Shown: positions 1-8,293 of the stretch, one piece after another
Layout: the number at the start of each line of letters is the position of its first letter
Position numbering within the stretch: position 1 is the first letter of the stretch
Origin: CAVVYV01 sp963752585
GTDB lineage: Bacteria > Actinomycetota > Thermoleophilia > Solirubrobacterales > 70-9
Assembly (NCBI GenBank): GCA_963752585.1
Contig: CAVVYV010000004.1
Span: 620,001 to 684,000, forward strand
DNA length: 64,000 nucleotides
Reading direction: 5' to 3'
Program-made: the position numbers and the translations under genes
The notes under the pieces: model-generated
Databases searched by the model: none
What the model saw: the letters and a program-made list of their open reading frames with translations, nothing else
What the model was told of the DNA's origin: nothing

Positions 1-1
1 G

Positions 2-328
2 ACTCAGTGGCAGACGATCCGCCGGCAGGTGCTGCCCGCCTCGATCCCCGGCATCGTTACCGGAGTGATCCTCGCGGTCTCGCGCGCCCTGGGAGAGGCA
101 GCCCCGCTGCTCCTGGTCGGCGCGGCGACATTCGTCACGGCCGATCAGCCGAACCCGTTCGACGGCGGCTACTCGGCGATGCCGGTACAGATCTTCAACT
201 ATGCGCTGGACCCGCAGGACGAGTTCCGCGTGCTGGCGGCTGCCGGGGTCGTCGTCATGCTGGTCGTCCTGCTGGCGATGAACTCGTTCGCGATCTGGCT
301 GCGGAATCGATACGAGCAGCAGTGGTAA
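2..328 (+). CDS. pstA: Phosphate ABC transporter permease PstA, C-terminal part (cut by window edge)
   Basis: Inner-membrane permease subunit of the high-affinity phosphate transporter PstSCAB. Only the last ~108 codons are here; the reading frame is already open at base 2. The segment carries the EAA-type loop that contacts PstB (Q-V-L-P-A-S followed by S-R-A-L-G-E-A-A-P) and a final hydrophobic helix ending in a short basic tail (R-N-R-Y-E-Q-Q-W). pstB and phoU follow, so this is the end of a first pst operon, separate from the complete pstSCAB at 3.8-7.6 kb. Residues fit PstA better than PstC because pstB follows directly and the protein ends soon after the last helix. Confidence 0.9.
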   Translation, partial: TQWQTIRRQVLPASIPGIVTGVILAVSRALGEAAPLLLVGAATFVTADQPNPFDGGYSAMPVQIFNYALDPQDEFRVLAAAGVVVMLVVLLAMNSFAIWLRNRYEQQW

Positions 329-365
329 CGAACCAACGACACTTCAACGAAAGTGATGGTCGATA

Positions 366-1268
366 GTGTTGGACAAGGTGGCTGAACAGGCAAAGAAGGC
401 GGCGGGGACGGCGACCGGACGGAAGGGGGGCCCCGAGATCGACGTCTCCGGCGTAGCCGAGGGCGAGGGACACGGGAAGGGGAAGGAGGGCAGCAACACC
501 ATCTTCAAGCTCGAGGACCTGAGCGTCCGCTACGACGGGAAGCTGGCGGTCAAGGATGTCTCGATGGAGATCCACGAGAACGAGATCACGGCCCTGATCG
601 GCCCCTCCGGCTGCGGCAAGAGCACCCTGATCCGCTGCTTCAACCGGATGAACGATCTGATTCCCACCGCGAGGGTCGACGGCCAATGCTTCTACCACGG
701 CCAGGACCTCTACGCCCGCGAAGTCGACCCGGTCGAGGTACGCAAGCGGATCGGGATGGTCTTCCAGAAGCCGAATCCGTTCCCGAAATCGATCTTCGAC
801 AACATCGCCTTCGGTCCCAAGGTGCTGGGTCTTCCCGACGTCAAGGAGAGGGTCGAGCGAGCCCTCCGTAGTGCGGCCCTCTGGGACGAGGTCAAGGATC
901 GCCTCGACACCAACGCCTACGGGATGTCGGGCGGCCAGCAGCAGCGCCTCTGCATCGCCCGCTGCATCGCCGTCGATCCTGACGTGATCTTGATGGACGA
1001 GCCCTGCTCGGCCCTCGACCCGATCTCGACCGGGAAGATCGAGGACCTGATGCTGGAGCTGAAGGAGCAGTTCTCGATCGTGATCGTCACCCACAACATG
1101 CAGCAGGCGGCGCGCGTCTCGAACCGCACTGCATTCCTGATAGTTGAGCTGGACGCCGAAGAGCAGAACCGCTGGGGCCAGTTGGTCGAGTACGACGACA
1201 CCGACAAGCTCTTCACCAACCCCTCCGACCCCCGGACAGAGGACTACGTCACAGGGAAGGTGGGCTGA
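366..1268 (+). CDS. pstB: Phosphate ABC transporter ATP-binding protein PstB (copy 1)
   Basis: Cytoplasmic ATPase that powers phosphate import through PstA/PstC. The 300-residue protein has Walker A GPSGCGKS (~79-86), the PstB-typical FNRMNDL and FQKPNPFP motifs, signature MSGGQ (~187-191), Walker B VILMDEP (~207-213) and the H-loop THNMQQA. The first ~45 residues are a Lys/Gly-rich extension absent from classical PstB (about 250-260 aa). The start is GTG with only a weak ribosome-binding site, so a later start cannot be excluded. Its stop overlaps the phoU start by one base, implying translational coupling. A second pstB lies at 6636. Confidence 0.95.
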   Translation: MLDKVAEQAKKAAGTATGRKGGPEIDVSGVAEGEGHGKGKEGSNTIFKLEDLSVRYDGKLAVKDVSMEIHENEITALIGPSGCGKSTLIRCFNRMNDLIPTARVDGQCFYHGQDLYAREVDPVEVRKRIGMVFQKPNPFPKSIFDNIAFGPKVLGLPDVKERVERALRSAALWDEVKDRLDTNAYGMSGGQQQRLCIARCIAVDPDVILMDEPCSALDPISTGKIEDLMLELKEQFSIVIVTHNMQQAARVSNRTAFLIVELDAEEQNRWGQLVEYDDTDKLFTNPSDPRTEDYVTGKVG

Positions 1269-1972
1269 TGCCTGAGCGCACCCGCCTCCACTACCAGGAG
1301 GAGCTGGAGGAGCTCGAGCGCCGAGCTCTCAGCGGCCTCGACCTGGTCGTGGAGAGCCTCGACCGGACGATGGAGGCGGTGGAACACCAGGACGTCGAGC
1401 TCTCCGAGCTGGTGATCGCCGACGACGACCGGATCGACGGCCGCTATCTCGAGGTCCATCAGGAGATCCTCACTCTGCTCGCCACCCAGGCGCCGGTGGC
1501 CACCGACTTGAGGCTGATCTCGGCGCTCCTGCACGTGATGAAGTCGATGGAGCGGATGGGCGATCAGTGCGTGAACATCTCGAAGCTGATCCCGCTCACC
1601 GGCTACGACGCCCCCCAGCGCGCCGAGATGCTCGACCGGATCCTGCGGATGGGCGGGCAGGCGCGCTCGCAGGTCTCGCAGGCGAAGAAGGCCTTCGAGG
1701 CCCGCGACATCCAGCTCGCCCGAGACCTCGTCCGGCAGGACGATCTGATCGACGACCTCAACAAGGAGACCTTCCAGATCGCGGTCGAGGTCGGCGAGGA
1801 CCACGACACGCGCGAGTGGGCGATGACGATGATGCTGGTCGCCCGCGCCCTCGAGCGGGTCGGCGACAACGCGGTCGACATCGGCGAGCAGGTCGCCTTC
1901 GTGGTCACCGGGCTCTTCCGCGAGTTCGAGGACGCCTCGCACCCCGGCGAGGCCCCCGCGCCGGCGCCCTAG
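1268..1972 (+). CDS. phoU: Phosphate signalling/transport regulator PhoU
   Basis: PhoU couples the Pst transporter to the PhoR-type sensor kinase and damps the Pho response when phosphate is plentiful. The 234-residue protein has the two repeated three-helix PhoU units, including conserved metal-binding-type segments (A-T-D-L-R-L-I-S-A near residue 78 and M-M-L-V-A-R-A-L-E-R-V-G-D-N near 180). The ATG overlaps the pstB stop (ATGA). The C-terminus is a short Pro/Ala-rich tail. It closes the first pst operon; a PHO box starts about 60 bases after its stop. Confidence 0.95.
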   Translation: MPERTRLHYQEELEELERRALSGLDLVVESLDRTMEAVEHQDVELSELVIADDDRIDGRYLEVHQEILTLLATQAPVATDLRLISALLHVMKSMERMGDQCVNISKLIPLTGYDAPQRAEMLDRILRMGGQARSQVSQAKKAFEARDIQLARDLVRQDDLIDDLNKETFQIAVEVGEDHDTREWAMTMMLVARALERVGDNAVDIGEQVAFVVTGLFREFEDASHPGEAPAPAP

Positions 1973-2030
1973 ACCCGTCCGGCGGAAGCCTCGGTACTGG
2001 GGATCTCCCTAGGCGACGTCGCCTGATCCC

Positions 2031-2063
2031 GTTTACATCCCGTACACGGGATCGCAACATCCG
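2031..2063 (+). promoter_or_regulatory. PHO box 1 (PhoP/PhoB-type operator)
   Basis: Three consecutive 11-base units: GTTTACATCCC, GTACACGGGAT and a weaker CGCAACATCCG. The first unit is identical to the first unit of the PHO box before pstS (3666). Direct repeats of GTTCACC-like heptamers every 11 bases are the known PhoP operator layout in actinobacteria. Units 1-2 also form a 7-bp inverted repeat (ATCCCGT-AC-ACGGGAT). It probably drives the secreted protein gene at 2213. Confidence 0.7.
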
Positions 2064-2078
2064 GGGTGGCACACCCCG
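2062..2078 (+). other. Short perfect hairpin after PHO box 1
   Basis: CGGGGTG-GCA-CACCCCG, a 7-bp perfect stem. It could be a weak terminator for phoU or a 5'-leader structure of the next gene; there is no T-run, so the role is open. Confidence 0.4.
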
Positions 2079-2118
2079 AGAGACTGCCGCGCGTCCGTCC
2101 GCCTAGGCGGGTAACAGG

Positions 2119-2192
2119 AATCGGGTTGCTCCTACGACATATGACGGGTGGCTCCTGCGGAGCCCCCTCGCATGATCGGAGCACCCTCACAT
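2119..2192 (+). repeat. Palindromic mini-element, copy F (interrupted by copy E)
   Basis: Outer copy of the dispersed element. Conserved 5' flank AATCGGGT, stem TGCTCC paired with GGAGCA, then a 3' flank CCCTCAC (variant of CCCTCGC). The loop is interrupted at 2145-2171 by a second copy. Taking out that copy and one flanking ATGA leaves a 14-nt loop, the same loop length as copies A, C and D. It lies in the leader between PHO box 1 and the start of the secreted protein gene. Confidence 0.75.
2145..2171 (+). repeat. Palindromic mini-element, copy E (nested, minimal)
   Basis: The shortest copy, 27 bases: CGGGT, stem GGCTCC, loop TGC, stem GGAGCC, CCCTCGC. It sits inside the loop of copy F and is flanked on both sides by ATGA (2141-2144 and 2172-2175), which looks like a 4-bp target-site duplication. 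Confidence 0.75.
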
Positions 2193-2212
2193 AACGCGAA
2201 GGAGCCTCTCAA

Positions 2213-3555
2213 GTGATGAATCCAATTCGATCCGAGCGCGGCTGGTGGGACAGGCGGCGGATCGTTGTTCTCGTCTCAGTCGTCGCGGCCTTTGGGGTCT
2301 TCTCCCTTGGCTCGGCGGGCACCGCCTCGGCGACGTTCACCGCCTGTAAGGGCTCGGTCGCGCCGAAGTCGAAGGGCAACCCCGGCAAGGCGGCGAACCT
2401 GTCGTTCTCGTGCAGCAATGAGATCCGGGCCTACGGCATCGTCAGCAACAAGGCACTCACGAGCTTCTCGAACCCTCCTCTCGTCAGCGGCGCGCCGGTG
2501 AGCTTCCTCCAGTGCAGCACCGCCGCGGGTAGTTCGGGCTTCGGCTGCGGGGTGACCAACCGCGCCGCCCCGGGCACCCAGACCAACCCGAGCACCGGGA
2601 GCACGACCACCTGCGGGCGGTCCAGCACCGTTTTGGCCGCGGGACCGGGGGGCCAGCCTCCGGCGGTGAGCGGGATCACGGGACCTCCCTGTACGCAGGT
2701 GATTCCGGCGGGCGCTGTGTTCGCCCAGGACGTCACACTGGCGGCGAACCCGTGCAACTTCAAGCCGAAGGACCCGCTTCAGATGTCGGTGGTCGTCGGC
2801 GGCGAGCCGCCGATCAGCTCGTTCACCGTCAGGGGGGACAGCACCACCGTCGGCGAGTACGCATCGGAGCCGTTCAAGCTGAAGCTGAAGGGCTACTCCG
2901 GCTGTCAGCCCGAGGCCGTCAAGGGCAAGAAGGCGAGCAGCGCGGGCGCGCGCACCGCGGCAACCGGTGGCGTCCCGATCAATCCGCTCGGCTGTTTCGG
3001 CTCGGTGTCGCCGAAGGTTCCGGGCAAGCCGGACGTCGACGCCAAGTACTCGTTCGAGTGCACCGCGAACATCCGCACCTACGCGATCGTCACCAACAAG
3101 CCGATCGACCTCGTCGGCGGTGAGGGGGAGGTGAGCGGGCCGGGGGCGAACTCATCGCCCTGCGTGTCGCCGCCCGGGAAAACGATTACGGCCCAGCAAT
3201 GCGCCGAGGGCGAGAGCGCCTCGCATCAGTGCGAGGGGCCGATCCCGTACATCGGATTCGGCTGCGGGTTCCCGGATCGTCAGGCCGCAACGAGCGCGAC
3301 CAACAACTACGGGCGGAGGCTGAGCGCCGGCAACATCCTCACCGGTGAGATCGGCTTCCCACAGAGCCCGTGCAAGCGCGAGCCTGGGACGCCGAAGCTG
3401 AAGGTCTGGGTCCTGGCGATGAACGAGCCGACGATCCAGCCCCCCGCGTCCGGCGGCAGCGGCCCGACCGTGGGCGAGTTCCTCAGTGAGCCGTTCCAGC
3501 TGGCCCTGACCGGGTACAGCAAGGGGGCATGCACGAGCCCAAGAAGGCGAAGTAG
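2213..3555 (+). CDS. Secreted protein with two tandem Cys-rich domains, Pho-boxed, function unknown
   Basis: Not a family I can name. The start (GTG 2213 or ATG 2216) follows GAAGGAG. A signal peptide ends near residue 40 (A-S-A-T-F). Two homologous ~190-residue domains follow: domain 1 (~41-230) opens with A-C-K-G-S-V-A-P and domain 2 (~250-440) with G-C-F-G-S-V-S-P. Each continues with a Y-x-I-V-(S/T)-N-K strand and ends with T-V-G-E-(Y/F)-x-S-E-P-F-x-L and a Cys. Spaced cysteines suggest disulfides outside the cytoplasm. The as-read frame runs on to 3661 through a terminator hairpin. One missing C near 3540 would give a natural ending T-S-P-K-K-A-K with stop TAG at 3553, so I place the end there. 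It sits between phoU and pstS with its own PHO box, so a role in phosphate starvation (binding or cell-surface) is inferred. Confidence 0.7.
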
Positions 3556-3585
3556 GGCCTCGCATCAAGCGAAGCCACTCCTTGA

Positions 3586-3619
3586 GACGGCGGCCGCGCC
3601 AGTAGGCGCGGCCGCCGTT
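3586..3619 (+). terminator. Strong hairpin terminator after the secreted protein gene
   Basis: A 14-bp perfect stem (ACGGCGGCCGCGCC paired with GGCGCGGCCGCCGT) with loop AGTA, followed by TTCTCGTTCTC, a modest pyrimidine tail. It lies just past the repaired stop at 3555, which supports that stop rather than the longer as-read frame. Confidence 0.75.
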
Positions 3620-3665
3620 CTCGTTCTCGGTGCAGTCCGGTCAGGTTTTCCCTGCTCTTGAGCGT

Positions 3666-3709
3666 GTTTACATCCCGTTTACCGGCTGGTCACGCTCTAG
3701 TCACACGTC
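3666..3709 (+). promoter_or_regulatory. PHO box 2, upstream of pstS
   Basis: Four consecutive 11-base units: GTTTACATCCC, GTTTACCGGCT, GGTCACGCTCT, AGTCACACGTC. This is the clearest PHO box in the window. It ends 58 bases before the pstS start, as expected for PhoP-activated pst operons. Confidence 0.85.
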
Positions 3710-3767
3710 CTCCGCCGCGCCGTCGCGAGACTCCCGCGGTCCTCGTTTGAGACCGAAAGGAGTACCT

Positions 3768-4598
3768 GTGTCACGAAAGCGAATTCGTCTGACTGCGCTT
3801 GTCTGCGCGGTGGCGATGATCGCGGCCGTGCCGGCGACGGCGGAGGCGAAGAAGATCATCACGATCAGTGGATCGACTTCCGTCTACCCGCTCGAGGTGA
3901 AGCTGGCGCGCGCCTGGATCAAGACCAAGCAAGGCAAGAAGTTCGGCTTCAAGATCCTCCAGGGTGGTTCGAACGTCGGTGTCTCGGACGTTTCCAAGGG
4001 CCGCGTCTCGATCGGCGGGTCCTCGCGCGACCCTGCCGCCAGCGACCCGGGAGGCCTGGTGTTCACCCGGATCTCTCGCGATGCGCTCTGCATCATCACC
4101 AACACCGCAAACCCGCTGCAGAACATCTCCTCGGCCCAGGTCCAGGGGATCTTCAAGACGTCTCCGACGATCACGTCGTGGGGGACCAACGGGCTCCCGT
4201 TCAGCGGGGCGATCACCGCGGTCGGGCGTGCCCCGACCTCGGGAACGCATGACGCCTTCCGCGACATCTTCCTCCGGTTCGACGGCAGCACAACGAGCCA
4301 GGGGACCCAGGTCGCGGGCAAGGCCGGTAACGGTCTCGTGCAGCAGGGCGTCAAGAGTGACCCGCAGGGGATCGGCTATGTGTCGCTGGCGTTCGGCGCC
4401 GGCGTCCACGTCGTCGACTACAACGGAGTGGCCTGCACCCTGCGGAACGCGCAGTCGTTCCAGTACGGCGGAGTGCGGAGCTTCTATCTCGTCACCCGGG
4501 GTGCACCGACTGGTGGCGTGAAGAAGTGGATCAACTGGATCCTGAAAAGCCAAAGGGCGAACAACATCATCGCCACGGAATGGGTCCCGCTCCACTAA
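3768..4598 (+). CDS. pstS: Phosphate-binding protein PstS
   Basis: Extracellular phosphate receptor of the Pst transporter. The 276-residue protein starts at GTG 3768 behind GAAAGGAG; the frame is open further upstream but has no better start. A Sec signal peptide (basic S-R-K-R, hydrophobic core, A-E-A cleavage site near residue 26) is followed by the PstS phosphate-binding loops: G-S-T-S-V-Y-P-L, the S-S-R-D segment and T-S-G-T-H-D-A-F. There is no lipobox cysteine, so it is not obviously lipid-anchored, which is unusual for a monoderm PstS. First gene of the complete pstSCAB operon under PHO box 2. Confidence 0.95.
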   Translation: MSRKRIRLTALVCAVAMIAAVPATAEAKKIITISGSTSVYPLEVKLARAWIKTKQGKKFGFKILQGGSNVGVSDVSKGRVSIGGSSRDPAASDPGGLVFTRISRDALCIITNTANPLQNISSAQVQGIFKTSPTITSWGTNGLPFSGAITAVGRAPTSGTHDAFRDIFLRFDGSTTSQGTQVAGKAGNGLVQQGVKSDPQGIGYVSLAFGAGVHVVDYNGVACTLRNAQSFQYGGVRSFYLVTRGAPTGGVKKWINWILKSQRANNIIATEWVPLH

Positions 4599-5605
4599 CG
4601 AGCAGAATCAGATTCGGTCCTCAAAAGGCGGGACCGAGGAACCGCAGTGACCGGCGCGCCGAGCTATTGCTCGGCGCGCTGGCCTGCGTCGTCCTGGCGC
4701 TGATCGCCGGGATGATCATCTTCGTCTTCCAGAAGGCCTGGCCCTCCTTCTCGCACAACGGGCTCGCCTGGTTCGGGTCTGGGGGCAACCCGGATCAGCA
4801 GCTGGAGGCGATCTTCCGCTCTCCCGCTGATCCCTCCGAGTACGTCTACACCTTCCACGGGTGGCCGCTGATCTGGGCGACCGCCCTGATCACGATCAGC
4901 GCGGTGATCATCGGCACCGTGGTGGCGCTGCTCTCGGCGATGTTCATCGTCGAGTTCGCCCCCGAGCCGATCCGCCGCGTGCTCGAGCCGGTGGTCCGGC
5001 TGCTGGCTGCGGTCCCCTCGGTGATCTATGGGCTGATCGGGATCCTGGTGATCGTCCCGTTCGTCGGCAACCACATCATCACCGACAGCGCCAAGGAATC
5101 GGTAGCCGGGATCATCGCGCTCAGCGGATCAAGCGTCGGGGTCGGGATCCTGATCCTGACGGTGATGATCACCCCGATCATGATCGCGATCGTGGTCGAC
5201 GCGCTCCGGGCCGTTCCCCAGGACTGGCGCGACGGGGCAGTGGCGCTGGGAGTTAACCGATTCCGGGCACTGTGGTCGGTCGTTGTGTACGCCGCCCGCC
5301 CGGCGATCGTCGCCGCCGCGGTGCTCGCCACCGCCCGCGCCCTCGGCGAGGCGATCATGCTGGCGATGGTCACCGGGTCGGTCGCCTTCGCGCCGAACCC
5401 GATCGACGGGCTGATCTTCTTCGCCGAGCCGGCCCGGCCGCTCGCCGCCACGATCGTCGATTACTCCGAGGGGCTCTCGGTCGAACCGCTCGCTCAGACC
5501 ATGTACGCCTTCGCCGCCGTGCTCCTCGTCTCGGCGGCCTTCCTCTCCTTCGGCGGCTGGTACATCAGGCGCCGGCTCCGCCGCTACACCCTCACCGCGA
5601 TATGA
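4580..5605 (+). CDS. pstC: Phosphate ABC transporter permease PstC
   Basis: Inner-membrane permease, about 341 residues from the ATG at 4580 (overlapping the pstS end by 19 bases). It has a basic N-terminus, then about six membrane helices. The transport signature R-A-V-P-Q-D-W-R-D-G-A followed by A-R-A-L-G-E-A-I-M-L is the EAA loop that docks on PstB. Large segments such as V-P-S-V-I-Y-G-L-I-G are typical of PstC. The stop overlaps the pstA start by four bases (ATGA). Confidence 0.93.
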   Translation: MGPAPLTSRIRFGPQKAGPRNRSDRRAELLLGALACVVLALIAGMIIFVFQKAWPSFSHNGLAWFGSGGNPDQQLEAIFRSPADPSEYVYTFHGWPLIWATALITISAVIIGTVVALLSAMFIVEFAPEPIRRVLEPVVRLLAAVPSVIYGLIGILVIVPFVGNHIITDSAKESVAGIIALSGSSVGVGILILTVMITPIMIAIVVDALRAVPQDWRDGAVALGVNRFRALWSVVVYAARPAIVAAAVLATARALGEAIMLAMVTGSVAFAPNPIDGLIFFAEPARPLAATIVDYSEGLSVEPLAQTMYAFAAVLLVSAAFLSFGGWYIRRRLRRYTLTAI

Positions 5606-6648
5606 GCACCGAGGCGACAGGAGGGCGGCTGCGTCGCCGTGGGCTGCGGTCGCCTCGGCTGCCTCGGCCCCGGCTTCCAGGCGGAGGGAGGCGGGCGAAG
5701 AAGCATGAGGTGCTCCGTGCCGAAGAGCTCGTCGCCTGGCCGCTCATCGACCGCCTCGGCGTGGCCGCCTGCTGGGCGGCTGGCCTGCTGCTCTGCGCAA
5801 TCGCGGGAGGGATCGTCATCTACATGCTGATTCGTGGACTTCAAAACCTCTCCATCGACGCGATCTGGGAACACCCGGTCGTCCTGTCGACGACCGAACT
5901 CACCAGCACAGCCGGCGGCTTCCTCGATCCGATCGTGGGCACCCTGGTGCTGACGACCCTCGGCACGCTGATCGCCTTCCCGATCGGGGTCGCCACCGCG
6001 GTCTGGCTGAGCGAGTACGGCAAGCCCGCTGGACTCGCCCGCGCGGTCGAGTCGGGGGTCGAGATCGTCGCCGGTACCCCGACCGTAGTCCTCGCGATCT
6101 TCGGCCTCTTGATCTTCTCCCAGGGAGGCCTCGGCTTCCTCTCCTTCACCGCCGAGGGCGGCGCCGTCTTCGGCCGCTCCTTCTTCATCGCCGGGATCAT
6201 GATGTCGCTGATCGCGCTTCCCCTGATCGTCGGCGCCAGCCGGGAGGCGCTCCAGTCGATTCCCACTCACGTCCGCGAAGCGTCCTACGCCCTTGGCAAG
6301 GACAAGATCTCCACGATCCGCCGGGTCCTGCTTCCCGCCTCCCGCAAGGGTGTCGCCACCGGGGTGACCCTCGGAATGGGGCGGATCGCCGGCGACACGG
6401 CGATCGTCATCATTCTCCTTGGCTCGACCCTGACCAACGAGGCGCAGGGAGAGACGCCGATCCTCAGCTTCCTTACCGGAACCGGCAGCACCCTGACCAG
6501 CTACGTCTACACCAACTCGCCCTCCGGCGAGGGCAATGCTCCCGAGCAGGCCTACGCGGCCGCCTTCCTCTTGCTGATGGTCGTCATCATCATGAACTTC
6601 GCAGTCGACTTGCTCTCGCGCAGAAGGAGTGATCCATGGGCCCGCTGA
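5602..6648 (+). CDS. pstA: Phosphate ABC transporter permease PstA (copy 2, complete)
   Basis: Second permease subunit, about 348 residues from ATG 5602. An Arg/Gly-rich N-terminal extension of about 45 residues precedes six membrane helices. The G-T-P-T-V-V-L-A-I-F-G-L motif is PstA-typical, and the EAA-like loop contains A-S-Y-A-L-G-K-D-K. It overlaps pstC by four bases and pstB by 13 bases, so the operon is tightly coupled. Confidence 0.93.
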   Translation: MSTEATGGRLRRRGLRSPRLPRPRLPGGGRRAKKHEVLRAEELVAWPLIDRLGVAACWAAGLLLCAIAGGIVIYMLIRGLQNLSIDAIWEHPVVLSTTELTSTAGGFLDPIVGTLVLTTLGTLIAFPIGVATAVWLSEYGKPAGLARAVESGVEIVAGTPTVVLAIFGLLIFSQGGLGFLSFTAEGGAVFGRSFFIAGIMMSLIALPLIVGASREALQSIPTHVREASYALGKDKISTIRRVLLPASRKGVATGVTLGMGRIAGDTAIVIILLGSTLTNEAQGETPILSFLTGTGSTLTSYVYTNSPSGEGNAPEQAYAAAFLLLMVVIIMNFAVDLLSRRRSDPWAR

Positions 6649-7553
6649 AGAAGCCTCCCCCCGTGCGACGGATCGTCGTCGACGAAGAGCCGACAGCCGT
6701 CGCCCCGCCGAAGTCCGGCGGTCCCGCCGAGGCCGTGAAGTCGGCGGCCTCGGGGCTGCTCAGTGCGCCGCGGCGGATCAACGGCAAGCGAGGCAAGGTC
6801 ACCGAGCGGATGAAGACCGAGGAGCTCAGCGTCGCCTACGCGGGCAAGCCCGCCGTCAAGCAGGTGGACCTGACCGTCACCCAGGGCGAGGTCCTGGGGC
6901 TGATCGGTCCCTCGGGGTGCGGAAAGACCACGCTCCTGCGCTCCCTCAACCGCTTGGTGGACCAGACGCCGACCGCGACCCGGAGCGGGACGATCCGGCT
7001 CGACGGCGAGGACGTCGATCTCCAGGACGTCACCGAGCTCCGCCGCAAGGTTGGGATGGTCTTCCAGCAGCCGAATCCGTTCCCGATGAGCATCTTCGAC
7101 AACGTCGCCTACGGCCTTCGCGAGCGGGGCTCGCGACGGCCGTCGCGCCAGGCGCTGAAGCCCTCGGTCGAGGAGGCGCTCGGTCGCGCCGGGCTCCTGG
7201 ACGAGGTCAAGGACAACCTTGGCCACCCGGCGCTACGCCTCTCCGGCGGCCAGCAGCAGCGGCTCTGCATCGCCCGCTCGCTCGCCGTGGACCCCGAGGT
7301 GCTGCTGCTTGACGAGCCCTGCTCGGCGCTCGACCCGCGCTCCACCTCGATCATCGAGGACCTGATCATCAAGCTGCGCTCCGAGGTGGCGATCGTGATC
7401 GTCACCCACAACCTCCAGCAGGCCTACCGGGTCGCGGACCGGGTCGCCTTCATGTACCTCGGCGACCTGGTTGAGCACGGCAAAGCCGATCAGGTGTTCA
7501 GCGCCCCGAAGGCGAAGCGCACCCGCGAGTACGTCAGCGGAGGGTTCGGTTGA
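6636..7553 (+). CDS. pstB: Phosphate ABC transporter ATP-binding protein PstB (copy 2)
   Basis: ATPase of the second Pst system, 305 residues. Walker A GPSGCGKT, the F-Q-Q-P-N-P-F-P motif, signature LSGGQ, Walker B VLLLDEP and H-loop THNLQQA are all present. Like copy 1 it carries an N-terminal extension (about 55 residues, Pro/Lys/Arg-rich) before the ABC fold. The N-terminal halves of the two copies differ, so they are not a recent duplication. The stop overlaps the next gene's TTG start (TTGA). Confidence 0.95.
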   Translation: MGPLKKPPPVRRIVVDEEPTAVAPPKSGGPAEAVKSAASGLLSAPRRINGKRGKVTERMKTEELSVAYAGKPAVKQVDLTVTQGEVLGLIGPSGCGKTTLLRSLNRLVDQTPTATRSGTIRLDGEDVDLQDVTELRRKVGMVFQQPNPFPMSIFDNVAYGLRERGSRRPSRQALKPSVEEALGRAGLLDEVKDNLGHPALRLSGGQQQRLCIARSLAVDPEVLLLDEPCSALDPRSTSIIEDLIIKLRSEVAIVIVTHNLQQAYRVADRVAFMYLGDLVEHGKADQVFSAPKAKRTREYVSGGFG

Positions 7554-8281
7554 GCCGATGGCCGCTCACGATCGCATTGACGGTTCTCGCGGGGTCTCTC
7601 CTCACGGCGTGCGAGTCCACCCAGGACAAAGCCCGCGCGCTGCAGGAGCAGGGCGCGGCGATCGCCGCCACTCAGGTGCCGCTGACGATCGATCAGCCGA
7701 GCAAGGAGGTAAAGGTGCTCGGCACCACCCTGCTCAGCGACGAGAACGGGGACGCGATCGTGGTCGAGGTCCAGAACACCTCCAAGGAGACGCTGGTGAA
7801 CGTGCCGATTCTGGTGGACCTGCGCGACGCCCAAGGAAAATCGATCTTCGTGAACGACATCTTCGGGATCGAACTGGCTCTGAACCACATCCCGCTACTG
7901 AAACCCGGCGAGACATTCGACTGGGTCAACGATCAACTGTCCCCGAACGGGGTGCCGAAGTCGGCGAAGGTCACGGTCGGGGTGACGACCGAGAAAGCAC
8001 CTGCTCAGCTGCCCCAGATAGAGGTGGAGGAGCCGACCTTGCACGACAACCCGATCGGCGCCGAGGTCGAGGGCAAGGTAACCAACCAGTCGCAAATCGA
8101 CCAGAAGAAGCTCGTACTGTTCGCGGTGGCTCGGTCCGGGGGCAAGGTGGTCGCTGCCGGCCGCGGCCAGATCAAGGCACTCAAGGTCGGGGCTCGTTCC
8201 GGCACTTACAACATCTTCTTCATCGGCGATCCGAGAGGAGCGGACGTGACGGTGAAGGCTCCGCCGTCGGTTCTGCAATAG
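7550..8281 (+). CDS. Predicted lipoprotein of the pst operon, function unknown
   Basis: A 243-residue protein starting at TTG 7550. Signal sequence with lipobox L-T-A-C (Cys ~21) predicts lipid anchoring. The body is a likely beta-sandwich: two strand-rich repeats around V-V-E-V-Q-N-T-S-K-E-T-L and V-E-G-K-V-T-N-Q-S-Q resemble FxLYD/DUF-type extracellular domains that describe 'bonds between strand and loop N-T-S', though I cannot assign a family. It is coupled to pstB by a 4-bp overlap and followed by three zinc-ribbon genes, so it is likely co-transcribed with pst. Confidence 0.7.
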   Translation: MSRWPLTIALTVLAGSLLTACESTQDKARALQEQGAAIAATQVPLTIDQPSKEVKVLGTTLLSDENGDAIVVEVQNTSKETLVNVPILVDLRDAQGKSIFVNDIFGIELALNHIPLLKPGETFDWVNDQLSPNGVPKSAKVTVGVTTEKAPAQLPQIEVEEPTLHDNPIGAEVEGKVTNQSQIDQKKLVLFAVARSGGKVVAAGRGQIKALKVGARSGTYNIFFIGDPRGADVTVKAPPSVLQ

Positions 8282-8293
8282 GAGGAGGACCCA

